Shown: positions 1-5,150 of the stretch, piece by piece
Layout: the number at the start of each line of letters is the position of its first letter
How positions within the stretch are numbered: position 1 is the first letter of the stretch
Source: BOG-908 sp964657885
Lineage (GTDB): Bacteria; Pseudomonadota; Alphaproteobacteria; Acetobacterales; Acetobacteraceae
Length of the DNA stretch: 6,321 nucleotides
NCBI GenBank assembly: GCA_964657885.1
Contig: CAZZWO010000182.1
Coordinates: forward strand, 1-6,321
Reading direction: 5' to 3'
The notes under the pieces: model-generated
What the model saw: only the letters and a program-made list of their open reading frames with translations
What the model was told of the DNA's origin: nothing
Database searches by the model: none
Position numbers and translations under genes: made by a program

Positions 1-91
1 GGTCGACCGCCGCGCCCGCCTGCGTCAGCTCGCCCATTAGCGCGTCGTCGACCGCCGGGTGTTCCGCCGTCTGTTCAGCCATACCGTGCAT
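1..91 (-). CDS. Unidentified protein, N-terminal 30 codons only
   Basis: An open minus-strand frame starts at ATG 91-89 and runs off the left edge of the window. The visible residues begin MHGMAEQTAEHPAVDDALMG and are acidic and alanine-rich, with no signal peptide, membrane segment or motif I recognise. The start is chosen because GGAGG at 104-100 lies 8 bases upstream; a second in-frame ATG at 82-80 would sit 17 bases from it, which is too far. The gene begins 61 bases after the stop of the Atm1-type transporter on the same strand, so co-transcription is possible. The frame has no stop in the 91 bases seen. I cannot assign a function from so short a piece. Confidence 0.6.
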   Translation of the reverse strand, partial: MHGMAEQTAEHPAVDDALMGELTQAGAAVD

Positions 92-99
92 CTGGACAT

Positions 100-104
100 C
101 CTCC
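100..104 (-). promoter_or_regulatory. Ribosome binding site GGAGG of the partial left-edge gene
   Basis: CCTCC on the plus strand reads GGAGG on the minus strand, 8 bases before ATG 91-89. It supports that start over the downstream in-frame ATG at 82-80, and it is the main argument that a real gene begins here. Confidence 0.6.
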
Positions 105-152
105 ACTCCCGATGTGGGCTGCCCCGGCACCGGTTTTAACCTCTTGAATGTG

Positions 153-2078
153 TCAGCCGCTGACCGGCAGCTGTCCCGCATTGCGCGTCGCCTCGAGTGC
201 CGCCTCGGAGTCGCCGCCGAGTTCCGCCTCCAGCTCGGCTTCCTGCCGCTCGGGCTCGGCCTGCTGCGCCTGCAGCTCCCACATCCGCGCGAACACGCCA
301 TTCTTCGCGAGCAATTCCCGGTGCGACCCGCGCTCCGCCACCTGGCCATCGACCAGCACGATGATCTCGTCGGCATCGACCACCGTGGACAGCCGGTGCG
401 CGATCACCAGCGTGGTCCGCCGCGCGGAGACCGCCCGCAACGCCGCATCGATGTCGCGCTCCGTGCGGCTGTCGAGCGCGCTCGTCGCCTCGTCGAGGAT
501 CAGGATTCGGGGATCCTTCAGCACCGTCCGCGCAATCGCCACGCGCTGCTTCTCGCCGCCGGAAAGCTTCAGGCCGCGTTCGCCGACGCGCGTGTCGTAA
601 CCGTCCGGCATCCGCAGCACGAAATCATGCACCTGCGCCACTTTCGCGGCGTGCTCGATCTCCTCCTGCGTCGCATCGGGACGTCCGTAGGCGATGTTGT
701 AGCGTATGGTGTCGTTGAACAGCACGGTGTCCTGCGGCACCACGCCGATTGCCGCCCGCAGGCTCGCCTGCGTGTAGTCGCGCACGTCGCGCCCATCGAT
801 CGAGACCGATCCGCTCGTTACGTCATAAAAACGGAACAGCAGCCGCGAGATGGTGGATTTGCCGGCGCCTGTCGGTCCGACGATCGCCACCTTGCCGCCC
901 GCCGGCACCGAGAAACTCACGCCCTTCAGGATCTCGCGTTGCGGCGTGTAGCCGAACTGCACGTCGTCGAAGGTCACCGACCCCGGCGCGCCTTCGGCCA
1001 GGTGGGCGGCGAGCTGCACCGCGCCGGCGCTGTCGCGCACTTCCTGGTCCACGTCGAGCAGCCGGAACATCTGCTCCATGTCGACCAGGCCCTGCTGGAT
1101 GGTGTTGTAGGCGAAGCCGAGGAAGTTCAGCGGCGTGTAGAGCTGGATCAGGTAGGTGTTGGCCAGCACGAACTTGCCGACGCTCATCTCGCCCGACACG
1201 ATGCGGTGCGCTGCCAGCAGCATGATGACCGACGAGCCGGCCGCAATGATCGCCGCCTGCCCGATGTTGAGCATGTTCAGCGTCACCTGGCTTTTCACCG
1301 CGGCGCGTTCGTAGCCGGCCAGCGCGTTGTCGAACCGCCGCGCCTCGTGCGCCTCGTTGCCGAAATACTTCACCGTCTCGTAGTTGAGCAGGCTGTCCAC
1401 CGCCTTGGACTGCGCCTCGGTGTCGTTCTCGTTCATCTTGCGGCGGAACCGCACGCGCCAGGTGGCAAACGCGAGCGTGAAGGCGATATAGGCGCCGACC
1501 GCACCGAAGGTGACGAGCGCGAAGCGCCAGTCGAACACCCGCCACATGATGGTGGTCACCAGCACCAGCTCGAACAGCGTCGGCACGATGTTGAAGACGG
1601 CAAGCCGCAGCACCGATTCGATGCCGGCGCTGCCCCGCTCGATCGCGCGCGACACGCCGCCGGTCTGCCGGTCGAGGTGGAAGCGCAGGCTCAGCCGGTG
1701 CATGTGCTGGAAGGTCTGCAAAGCCACCCGCCGCACGGTGCGCTGCTGCACCGATGCGAACACCGCGTCGCGCAACTCGCCGAAGGCTGCGGATGCCAGG
1801 CGCATCAGGCCGTAGCCGACGATCAGGCCGACCGGAACCGCCAGCACCTGCGCGGTCGGACCGCGATGCGACAGCGCATCGACTGCGCGGGAGTAGAAGA
1901 TCGGCACATAGACGATGGCGACCTTGGCCAGCACCAGGAAGCCCATCGCGACCACCACGCGCAGGCGCGCGGCCGGATCCCCCTTGGGCCAAAGGTATGG
2001 GATGAGGCTCTTTATGGTTTCGGCATTGGATCGGGAACGGCCCGGCAGAGCCAGGCGGGAGGTGGCCATCACGCGCAT
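153..2078 (-). CDS. atm1: Atm1/ABCB7-type ABC exporter half-transporter
   Basis: This is a 641-residue protein with a membrane domain fused to an ATPase domain, the usual length for an Atm1/HMT1-type half-transporter that acts as a homodimer in the inner membrane. Hydrophobic segments lie around residues 41-60, 78-93, 160-180, 187-206, 273-290 and 302-322. Atm1-family hallmarks are visible: NYETVKYFGNE at 232-242, an NIGQ segment at 271-274 where the family binds glutathione, and LIQLYTPLNFLGF at 310-322. The ATPase has Walker A GPTGAGKS (401-408), Q-loop Q449, signature LSGGEKQR (505-512), Walker B ILILDE (525-530) and H-loop H561, so it looks catalytically intact. Relatives export glutathione-linked persulfides or metal-glutathione conjugates; the substrate here is inferred. 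The last 40 residues form a Glu/Ala/Gln-rich tail. No clear Shine-Dalgarno precedes ATG 2078 or the alternative ATG 2069, so the start is uncertain by a few codons. Confidence 0.93.
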   Translation of the reverse strand: MRVMATSRLALPGRSRSNAETIKSLIPYLWPKGDPAARLRVVVAMGFLVLAKVAIVYVPIFYSRAVDALSHRGPTAQVLAVPVGLIVGYGLMRLASAAFGELRDAVFASVQQRTVRRVALQTFQHMHRLSLRFHLDRQTGGVSRAIERGSAGIESVLRLAVFNIVPTLFELVLVTTIMWRVFDWRFALVTFGAVGAYIAFTLAFATWRVRFRRKMNENDTEAQSKAVDSLLNYETVKYFGNEAHEARRFDNALAGYERAAVKSQVTLNMLNIGQAAIIAAGSSVIMLLAAHRIVSGEMSVGKFVLANTYLIQLYTPLNFLGFAYNTIQQGLVDMEQMFRLLDVDQEVRDSAGAVQLAAHLAEGAPGSVTFDDVQFGYTPQREILKGVSFSVPAGGKVAIVGPTGAGKSTISRLLFRFYDVTSGSVSIDGRDVRDYTQASLRAAIGVVPQDTVLFNDTIRYNIAYGRPDATQEEIEHAAKVAQVHDFVLRMPDGYDTRVGERGLKLSGGEKQRVAIARTVLKDPRILILDEATSALDSRTERDIDAALRAVSARRTTLVIAHRLSTVVDADEIIVLVDGQVAERGSHRELLAKNGVFARMWELQAQQAEPERQEAELEAELGGDSEAALEATRNAGQLPVSG

Positions 2079-2112
2079 GGTGCGGCATGTGGCATCCGGG
2101 CGGCCGGTTTCA

Positions 2113-2118
2113 AAGGAG
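2113..2118 (+). promoter_or_regulatory. Ribosome binding site AAGGAG of the Nudix gene
   Basis: AAGGAG lies 7 bases before GTG 2126-2128, which is ideal spacing. The in-frame ATG at 2138 is 19 bases away and the in-frame ATG at 2087 lies upstream of the site. This decides in favour of GTG 2126. The whole divergent gap to the transporter start at 2078 is only 47 bases, so the promoters of both genes must overlap it or each other's coding starts. I see no convincing -35/-10 pair. Confidence 0.55.
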
Positions 2119-2125
2119 CTTCGGC

Positions 2126-2968
2126 GTGGGTGGATTGATGCGGCATGTCGAGGCCGTCCGGAATGTCACGCTGCCCGACGGCTACCTGCCGTTCCGGCTC
2201 GGCCCGGCGCAGGTCGGCTGGGTCACCCGCCCGGGCGCCCGGATGCTGGTGGCGGAAGGCTGCCGGATGGACGGCGACGCGGTGGTGCTGTCGAACGCCG
2301 CGGACCTGCCGGCGATCGCCGCCCGGCTGGCGGGGGCCGGCGCCTTTCCGCATCGCGGGGAGGATTTCGACGTCCGCTCGCACCCGGGCGGCGACGCGCT
2401 GGCCACCATCGACCGCGGCGCCCTGCCCTGGTTCGGCATCGCTGCGGAGGGTGTGCACGTGAACGGGCTGGTGCGGCGTGCCGGTGCGGACCCGGCGGGG
2501 CTGAACATCTGGGTCGCGCGGCGTTCGGCCGACCGGCTGATGGATCCCGGCAAGCTGGACCAGCTATTCGCCGGTGGCATCCCCGCCGGGCTCGGTCCCG
2601 AGGAGACCCTGCAAAAGGAGGGCGCCGAGGAAGCGGGCCTCTCGCGCGAAACCATCGATCGCGCCGTCCACGCCGGCACGGTGCGCTACACCACCGTCCG
2701 CCCCGAAGGCCTCCGCCGCGACCGGCTACACTGCTACGACCTCGAGATGCCCGAAGGCGTCGTCCCGAAACCCACCGACGGCGAGGTCGAAGCCTTCGAG
2801 CTATGGCCCGCCGAGCGGGTGATCGACACCGTCCGCAACACCGACACTTTCAAGTTCAACGTGAACCTGGTCCTCATCGACCTGTTCCTCCGCCTCAACC
2901 TCCTCCCCGAAAAAGCCGAAGAAACCCGAGCCCTCCGCAAAGCCTTCGCCGAAGAAGCCATATCGTAA
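2126..2968 (+). CDS. DUF4743-Nudix hydrolase (Tnr3/NUDT20-24-like)
   Basis: This 280-residue protein has an N-terminal DUF4743-like region (about residues 15-120) followed by a Nudix domain (about 120-250). This architecture is seen in bacterial proteins and in the Nudix part of fungal Tnr3 and plant NUDT20/24-type proteins, some annotated as thiamin-diphosphate related. The Nudix box is at residues 150-172, starting GGIPAG and ending KEGAEEAGL. The metal-binding glutamates E165, E168 and E169 are present. The canonical arginine is K164 and the first box glutamate is replaced by leucine; to my recollection this variation is common in this subfamily. The expected activity is hydrolysis of a nucleoside- or thiamin-type diphosphate, but the substrate cannot be read from sequence. 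No signal peptide or membrane segment is seen, so it is probably cytosolic. GTG 2126 is chosen from its AAGGAG site; ATG 2138 is the alternative. The gene is divergent from the Atm1-type gene and convergent with the FKBP gene. Confidence 0.85.
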   Translation: MGGLMRHVEAVRNVTLPDGYLPFRLGPAQVGWVTRPGARMLVAEGCRMDGDAVVLSNAADLPAIAARLAGAGAFPHRGEDFDVRSHPGGDALATIDRGALPWFGIAAEGVHVNGLVRRAGADPAGLNIWVARRSADRLMDPGKLDQLFAGGIPAGLGPEETLQKEGAEEAGLSRETIDRAVHAGTVRYTTVRPEGLRRDRLHCYDLEMPEGVVPKPTDGEVEAFELWPAERVIDTVRNTDTFKFNVNLVLIDLFLRLNLLPEKAEETRALRKAFAEEAIS

Positions 2969-2984
2969 TCGTATCAACCGTGAC

Positions 2985-3039
2985 CCGTAGGGTGGAAAAG
3001 CGCAGCGCCTTCCACCAACCCGCGCCAAGTGGTTGCCGC
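2985..3039 (+). repeat. 55-base segment, left copy at the assembly gap
   Basis: This segment begins CCGTAGGG and ends GTTGCCGC directly at the first N. It is identical over all 55 bases to 3140-3194, which begins directly after the last N. Because the left contig's suffix equals the right contig's prefix exactly, the two copies may be one sequence represented twice. Confidence 0.95.
2987..3016 (+). repeat. GTAG-headed REP-like palindrome, copy 1
   Basis: GTAG (2987-2990) is followed by a 26-base imperfect palindrome (2991-3016) with arms GGTGGAA and TTCCACC and a GC-rich centre that can pair weakly as GCGC/GCGC. A GTAG tetranucleotide directly before a hairpin is the layout described for REP elements associated with RAYT (Y1 tyrosine) transposases. 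It starts 18 bases after the Nudix stop and points the same way as that gene. No RAYT gene is in the window, so assignment to that class rests on form alone. Confidence 0.75.
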
Positions 3040-3139
3040 NNNNNNNNNNNNNNNNNNNNNNNNNNNNNNNNNNNNNNNNNNNNNNNNNNNNNNNNNNNNN
3101 NNNNNNNNNNNNNNNNNNNNNNNNNNNNNNNNNNNNNNN
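3040..3139. other. Assembly gap of exactly 100 N
   Basis: There are exactly 100 unknown bases, a conventional placeholder length rather than a measured one. Both edges carry the same 55 bases. The true distance could be zero or negative (one shared copy), or the gap could hide further repeat copies. Confidence 0.98.
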
Positions 3140-3194
3140 CCGTAGGGTGGAAAAGCGCAGCGCCTTCCACCAACCCGCGCCAAGTGGTTGCCGC
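3140..3194 (+). repeat. 55-base segment, right copy at the assembly gap
   Basis: This is an exact match to 2985-3039, beginning at the first base after the N run. The lack of a single difference contrasts with the inverted copy at 3222-3251, which has diverged, and favours an assembly origin for the duplication. Confidence 0.95.
3142..3171 (+). repeat. GTAG-headed REP-like palindrome, copy 2
   Basis: GTAG (3142-3145) is followed by the same 26-base palindrome as copy 1 (3146-3171). It forms the left end of a 110-base unit whose right end is the inverted copy at 3222-3251. If the contigs truly overlap, copies 1 and 2 are the same element. Confidence 0.75.
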
Positions 3195-3212
3195 TGGCGA
3201 TCGGCGACCCAC
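3184..3212. repeat. Internal hairpin between the two opposed palindromes
   Basis: Left arm GTGGTTGCC (3184-3192) can pair with GGCGACCCAC (3203-3212), giving about 9 pairs with one bulged C and one G-T pair around a 10-base loop. Its centre nearly coincides with the centre of the 3142-3251 unit, so the unit can be drawn as three hairpins in a row. The pairing was read by eye and not scored. Confidence 0.45.
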
Positions 3213-3221
3213 CGCGCCCAT

Positions 3222-3251
3222 GGCGGAAGGCGCTTCGCTTTTCCGCCCTAC
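3222..3251 (-). repeat. GTAG-headed REP-like palindrome, inverted diverged copy
   Basis: Read on the minus strand, GTAG (3251-3248) is followed by a 26-base palindrome with arms GGCGGAA and TTCCGCC. Compared with copies 1 and 2 there are three differences in 26 bases. Two of them are the paired arm positions, where a T-A pair has become C-G, so the stem is kept; the third is in the loop. This paired change supports selection for, or mobility through, the folded form. Confidence 0.75.
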
Positions 3252-3254
3252 GTG

Positions 3255-3276
3255 TTCCGCCCTACGGTTGCCCTAC
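3255..3276 (-). repeat. Two partial GTAGGG heads next to the FKBP stop codon
   Basis: On the minus strand GTAGGG occurs at 3276-3271 and again at 3265-3260, the second continuing as GTAGGGCGGAA (3265-3255), a head plus left arm with no right arm. Together with the complete element at 3251 this gives three heads in the same orientation, 11 and 14 bases apart. The FKBP stop codon TAG (3275-3273) lies within the first head. Confidence 0.65.
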
Positions 3277-3692
3277 TTTATGGCGAGGAGCTCTACGTCG
3301 AACATGAGGGTGGCGTTGGGGGGAATTACGCCGCCGGCGCCCCGGGCACCGTAGCCCTGGTTGGGCGGGATGATGAGCGTGCGCTTGGTGCCGACATGCA
3401 TGGTGGCGACGCCGACATCCCAGCCGGCAATCACCTGGCCGGCGCCGAGGGTGAAGCTGAACGGCTCATTGCGGTCGCGTGAGCTGTCGAACTTGGTGCC
3501 TTTCTGGCCATCCTGGTACAGCCAGCCGGTGTAGTGCACGCTGACGGTCTGGCCCGGCTGCGGCTGCGGGCCGGTGCCGACAACCTCGTCGTGGTAGCTG
3601 ACCCCGGACGGGGTTGCGACGAAGTCTTCTGCGGCGGCGACGGGACTGGTCATCAACAAGGCTCCAACTAGTAAAAGCGCGAGGCGGGTCAT
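3273..3692 (-). CDS. Secreted FKBP-type peptidyl-prolyl isomerase
   Basis: This 139-residue protein has an N-terminal signal peptide, a hydrophobic stretch at residues 4-14 and a likely cleavage after A21 (AAA-ED), followed by one FKBP domain (about 45-138). It should catalyse cis-trans isomerisation of X-Pro bonds in the periplasm. Residues matching the FKBP12 active site are all present: Y54, F68, D69, R74, F78, V87, I88, W91, Y114 and F131, within the typical blocks VHYTGWL, KFDSSRDRN, GQVIAGWDVGV and GVIPPNATLMFDVELL. There is no dimerisation or chaperone domain like that of FkpA, so it is a minimal single-domain enzyme. The start ATG 3692 has GGAG 7 bases upstream. It follows ntrX by 57 bases on the same strand, possibly as the last gene of that operon. 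The stop TAG sits in a GTAGGG repeat head; the domain is complete, so no important part appears lost. Confidence 0.93.
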   Translation of the reverse strand: MTRLALLLVGALLMTSPVAAAEDFVATPSGVSYHDEVVGTGPQPQPGQTVSVHYTGWLYQDGQKGTKFDSSRDRNEPFSFTLGAGQVIAGWDVGVATMHVGTKRTLIIPPNQGYGARGAGGVIPPNATLMFDVELLAIK

Positions 3693-3699
3693 CGGGAAA

Positions 3700-3703
3700 C
3701 TCC
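3700..3703 (-). promoter_or_regulatory. Ribosome binding site GGAG of the FKBP gene
   Basis: GGAG on the minus strand lies 7 bases before ATG 3692-3690. It supports independent translation initiation of the FKBP gene rather than coupling to ntrX, whose stop lies 57 bases upstream. Confidence 0.55.
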
Positions 3704-3731
3704 GATCAAGGGCAAATGTCCGCGGGTAGAT

Positions 3732-3753
3732 GGCGGGCTGAAGCCCGCCCTAC
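3732..3753 (-). repeat. GTAG-headed perfect hairpin at the ntrX stop codon
   Basis: On the minus strand GTAG (3753-3750) is followed by GGCGGGC, TTCA and GCCCGCC (3749-3732), a perfect 7-pair stem that extends to 8 pairs if the loop closes to two bases. It shares the GTAGGGCGG beginning with the elements at 3222-3276 but has a shorter, different centre, so it is a second type. The ntrX stop TAG is within the head. No T run follows, so it is not a classical terminator. It lies between ntrX and the FKBP gene and could affect mRNA stability or read-through. Confidence 0.7.
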
Positions 3754-5150
3754 GAGGCGGGGACGCGGTCTTCGGAGTTGACGCCGAGCTGCTTGAGCTT
3801 GCGGTGCAGGGCGCTGCGTTCCATCCCGACGAAGCCTGCGGTGCGCGAGATGTTGCCGCCGAAACGCAGCAATTGCGCCTGCAGGTATTGCGTCTCGAAC
3901 ATGTCGCGCGCCTCGCGCAGCGGCAGCGCCATGACATCGGCCGTCGGGTCGAAATTCAGCAGCGCCGGCGCGCCCGAGCCGATTTCCGGCGGCAGCATCT
4001 CGGCGCGGATCGGTTCGGCCGCCCCGCCCGGCGCCATGATCAGCAGCCAGTCCATCAGGTTGCGCAACTGGCGGACGTTGCCCGGCCATTCATAGGCCTG
4101 CAGCGCGGTAATCGCGTCGGCCGACAGCTCACGGCCCGGCAGGCCGGCGGTCTCGGCGGCGCGGGTCAGAAAATGCCGGGCCAGTTCGGGGATGTCCTCG
4201 CGCCGTTCCCGCAGGCCGGGCAGCCGCAGCGGCACCACCGCCAGCCGGTAATACAAATCCTCGCGGAACCGTCCCGCGGCGATCTCCACCTGCAAATCCT
4301 TGTTGGTGGTGGCGAGCACGCGCACGTCCACCTTCACACGGCTCGACCCGCCGATCCGCTCGAACGTCTGGTCCTGCAGCGCGCGGACGATCTTGCCCTG
4401 GGTTTCCAGCGGCATGTCGCTCACTTCGTCGAGCAGCAAGGTGCCGCCATGCGCGCGCTCCAGAACGCCGGGGCGGCGCGGCACCGTTCCGGGGTCCTGC
4501 CCCGCCTCGACACCGAACAGCTCCTCCTCGAAGCGGGCGGGGTTCAACGTCGCGCAATTGAGCGCCACGAACGGCCCCTCGGCCCGGCGGGAGCGGGCGT
4601 GGATCATCCGAGCCACCACTTCCTTGCCGCTGCCGGCCGCCCCGGTGACCAGCACCCGCGACCCGGTCGGCGCCACCCGCTCGATCTGGCCGCGCACCGC
4701 ATTGATCGCCGGACTGGTGCCGGTGACCGTCGCCTCCTGGCCGGCGCGGAGCCGCAGTTCCGCGTTCTCGGCGGCTAGCCTAGCGGCTTCCAGTGCACGG
4801 CGGATGATCAGCAGCAGCCGGTCCGACTGGAACGGCTTCTCGATGAAATCATAGGCCCCGTGCTGGATCGCCTGCACCGCCGTCTCGATGGTGCCGTGGC
4901 CCGAGATCATCACCGCGGGCACCGCCGGTTCCTCGCGATGCAGGGTTTTCAGGATGCCGAGCCCGTCCAGGCGCGAGCCCTGCAACCACACATCCAGCAG
5001 GATCAGCGAGGGGCGGCGTGCCCGGAACGCAGCAATGGCGGCATCGGAGTCGCCGGCCTGCCGGGTCTCGTAGCCTTCGTCGCGGAGCAGTCCGTCGATC
5101 AGCAGCCGGATGTCCGGCTCGTCATCGACGATCAGGATTTCATGCGCCAT
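3750..5150 (-). CDS. ntrX: NtrX, AAA+ response regulator
   Basis: This 466-residue protein is the response regulator partner of NtrY, controlling nitrogen, redox or envelope genes in alphaproteobacteria. The receiver domain (about 1-118) has acidic residues D9 and D10, phospho-acceptor D53, S83 and K105. The AAA+ domain (about 142-385) has Walker A GAAGSGKE (170-177), Walker B LLLDE with D241 and E242, sensor I N283, R296 and R302 in the FREDLYYRL segment, and WPGNVRQLRN with R360. A Fis-type helix-turn-helix lies at about 431-457. The L1 loop does not carry GAFTGA: GQDPGT occupies the place (217-222), so sigma-54 activation is doubtful, as reported for other alphaproteobacterial NtrX proteins. 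ATG 5150 is chosen because AAAGG lies 5 bases upstream; GTG 5156 would add two residues. The gene overlaps the ntrY end by 11 bases, implying translational coupling. Its stop TAG falls in a GTAG repeat head. Confidence 0.95.
   Translation of the reverse strand: MAHEILIVDDEPDIRLLIDGLLRDEGYETRQAGDSDAAIAAFRARRPSLILLDVWLQGSRLDGLGILKTLHREEPAVPAVMISGHGTIETAVQAIQHGAYDFIEKPFQSDRLLLIIRRALEAARLAAENAELRLRAGQEATVTGTSPAINAVRGQIERVAPTGSRVLVTGAAGSGKEVVARMIHARSRRAEGPFVALNCATLNPARFEEELFGVEAGQDPGTVPRRPGVLERAHGGTLLLDEVSDMPLETQGKIVRALQDQTFERIGGSSRVKVDVRVLATTNKDLQVEIAAGRFREDLYYRLAVVPLRLPGLRERREDIPELARHFLTRAAETAGLPGRELSADAITALQAYEWPGNVRQLRNLMDWLLIMAPGGAAEPIRAEMLPPEIGSGAPALLNFDPTADVMALPLREARDMFETQYLQAQLLRFGGNISRTAGFVGMERSALHRKLKQLGVNSEDRVPAS

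Larger units (their letters stand above)
2969..3272. other. Convergent intergenic region with palindromes and gap
   Basis: This stretch lies between the 3' ends of the Nudix gene (+) and the FKBP gene (-). It holds no gene I can support: the frames open across it exist only because the 100 Ns contain no stop codons. It contains two identical 55-base segments flanking the N run, an inverted diverged copy of the same palindrome, and two shorter partial copies next to the FKBP stop. No stem followed by a T run, as in an intrinsic terminator, is visible, although the palindromes could still separate the two convergent transcripts. Confidence 0.85.

Noticed and set aside
2087..2126. Upstream ATG at 2087 as the Nudix start
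   Set aside because: It lies upstream of the AAGGAG site, has no properly spaced ribosome site of its own, and would leave no usable space from the transporter start.
114..2138. A 674-codon open frame on the plus strand opposite the Atm1-type gene
   Set aside because: The minus-strand frame has every ABC exporter motif in order, while this frame gives an Arg/His-rich product with no recognisable domain. Long antisense frames are expected in GC-rich codon-biased genes.
2985..3194. Possible CRISPR array from the repeated segments
   Set aside because: There are only two identical copies flanking an artificial N run, with no regular spacers and no cas genes. The repeat has a GTAG-headed REP form.
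3222..3251. Inverted palindrome as a classical rho-independent terminator of the FKBP gene
   Set aside because: The stem is not followed by a U-rich tract on either strand and the head is a GTAG repeat motif, so a REP-like element explains it better. Some effect on transcript ends is still possible.
1915..3482. Plus-strand frames running into or across the N gap (to 3354 and 3482)
   Set aside because: They stay open only because N codons cannot be stops, and they overlap the Nudix and FKBP genes in other frames.
3804..4778. A 324-codon plus-strand frame opposite ntrX
   Set aside because: It is antisense to the conserved NtrX domains and yields a His/Gln/Arg-rich product of no known type; it is a shadow of the real gene.
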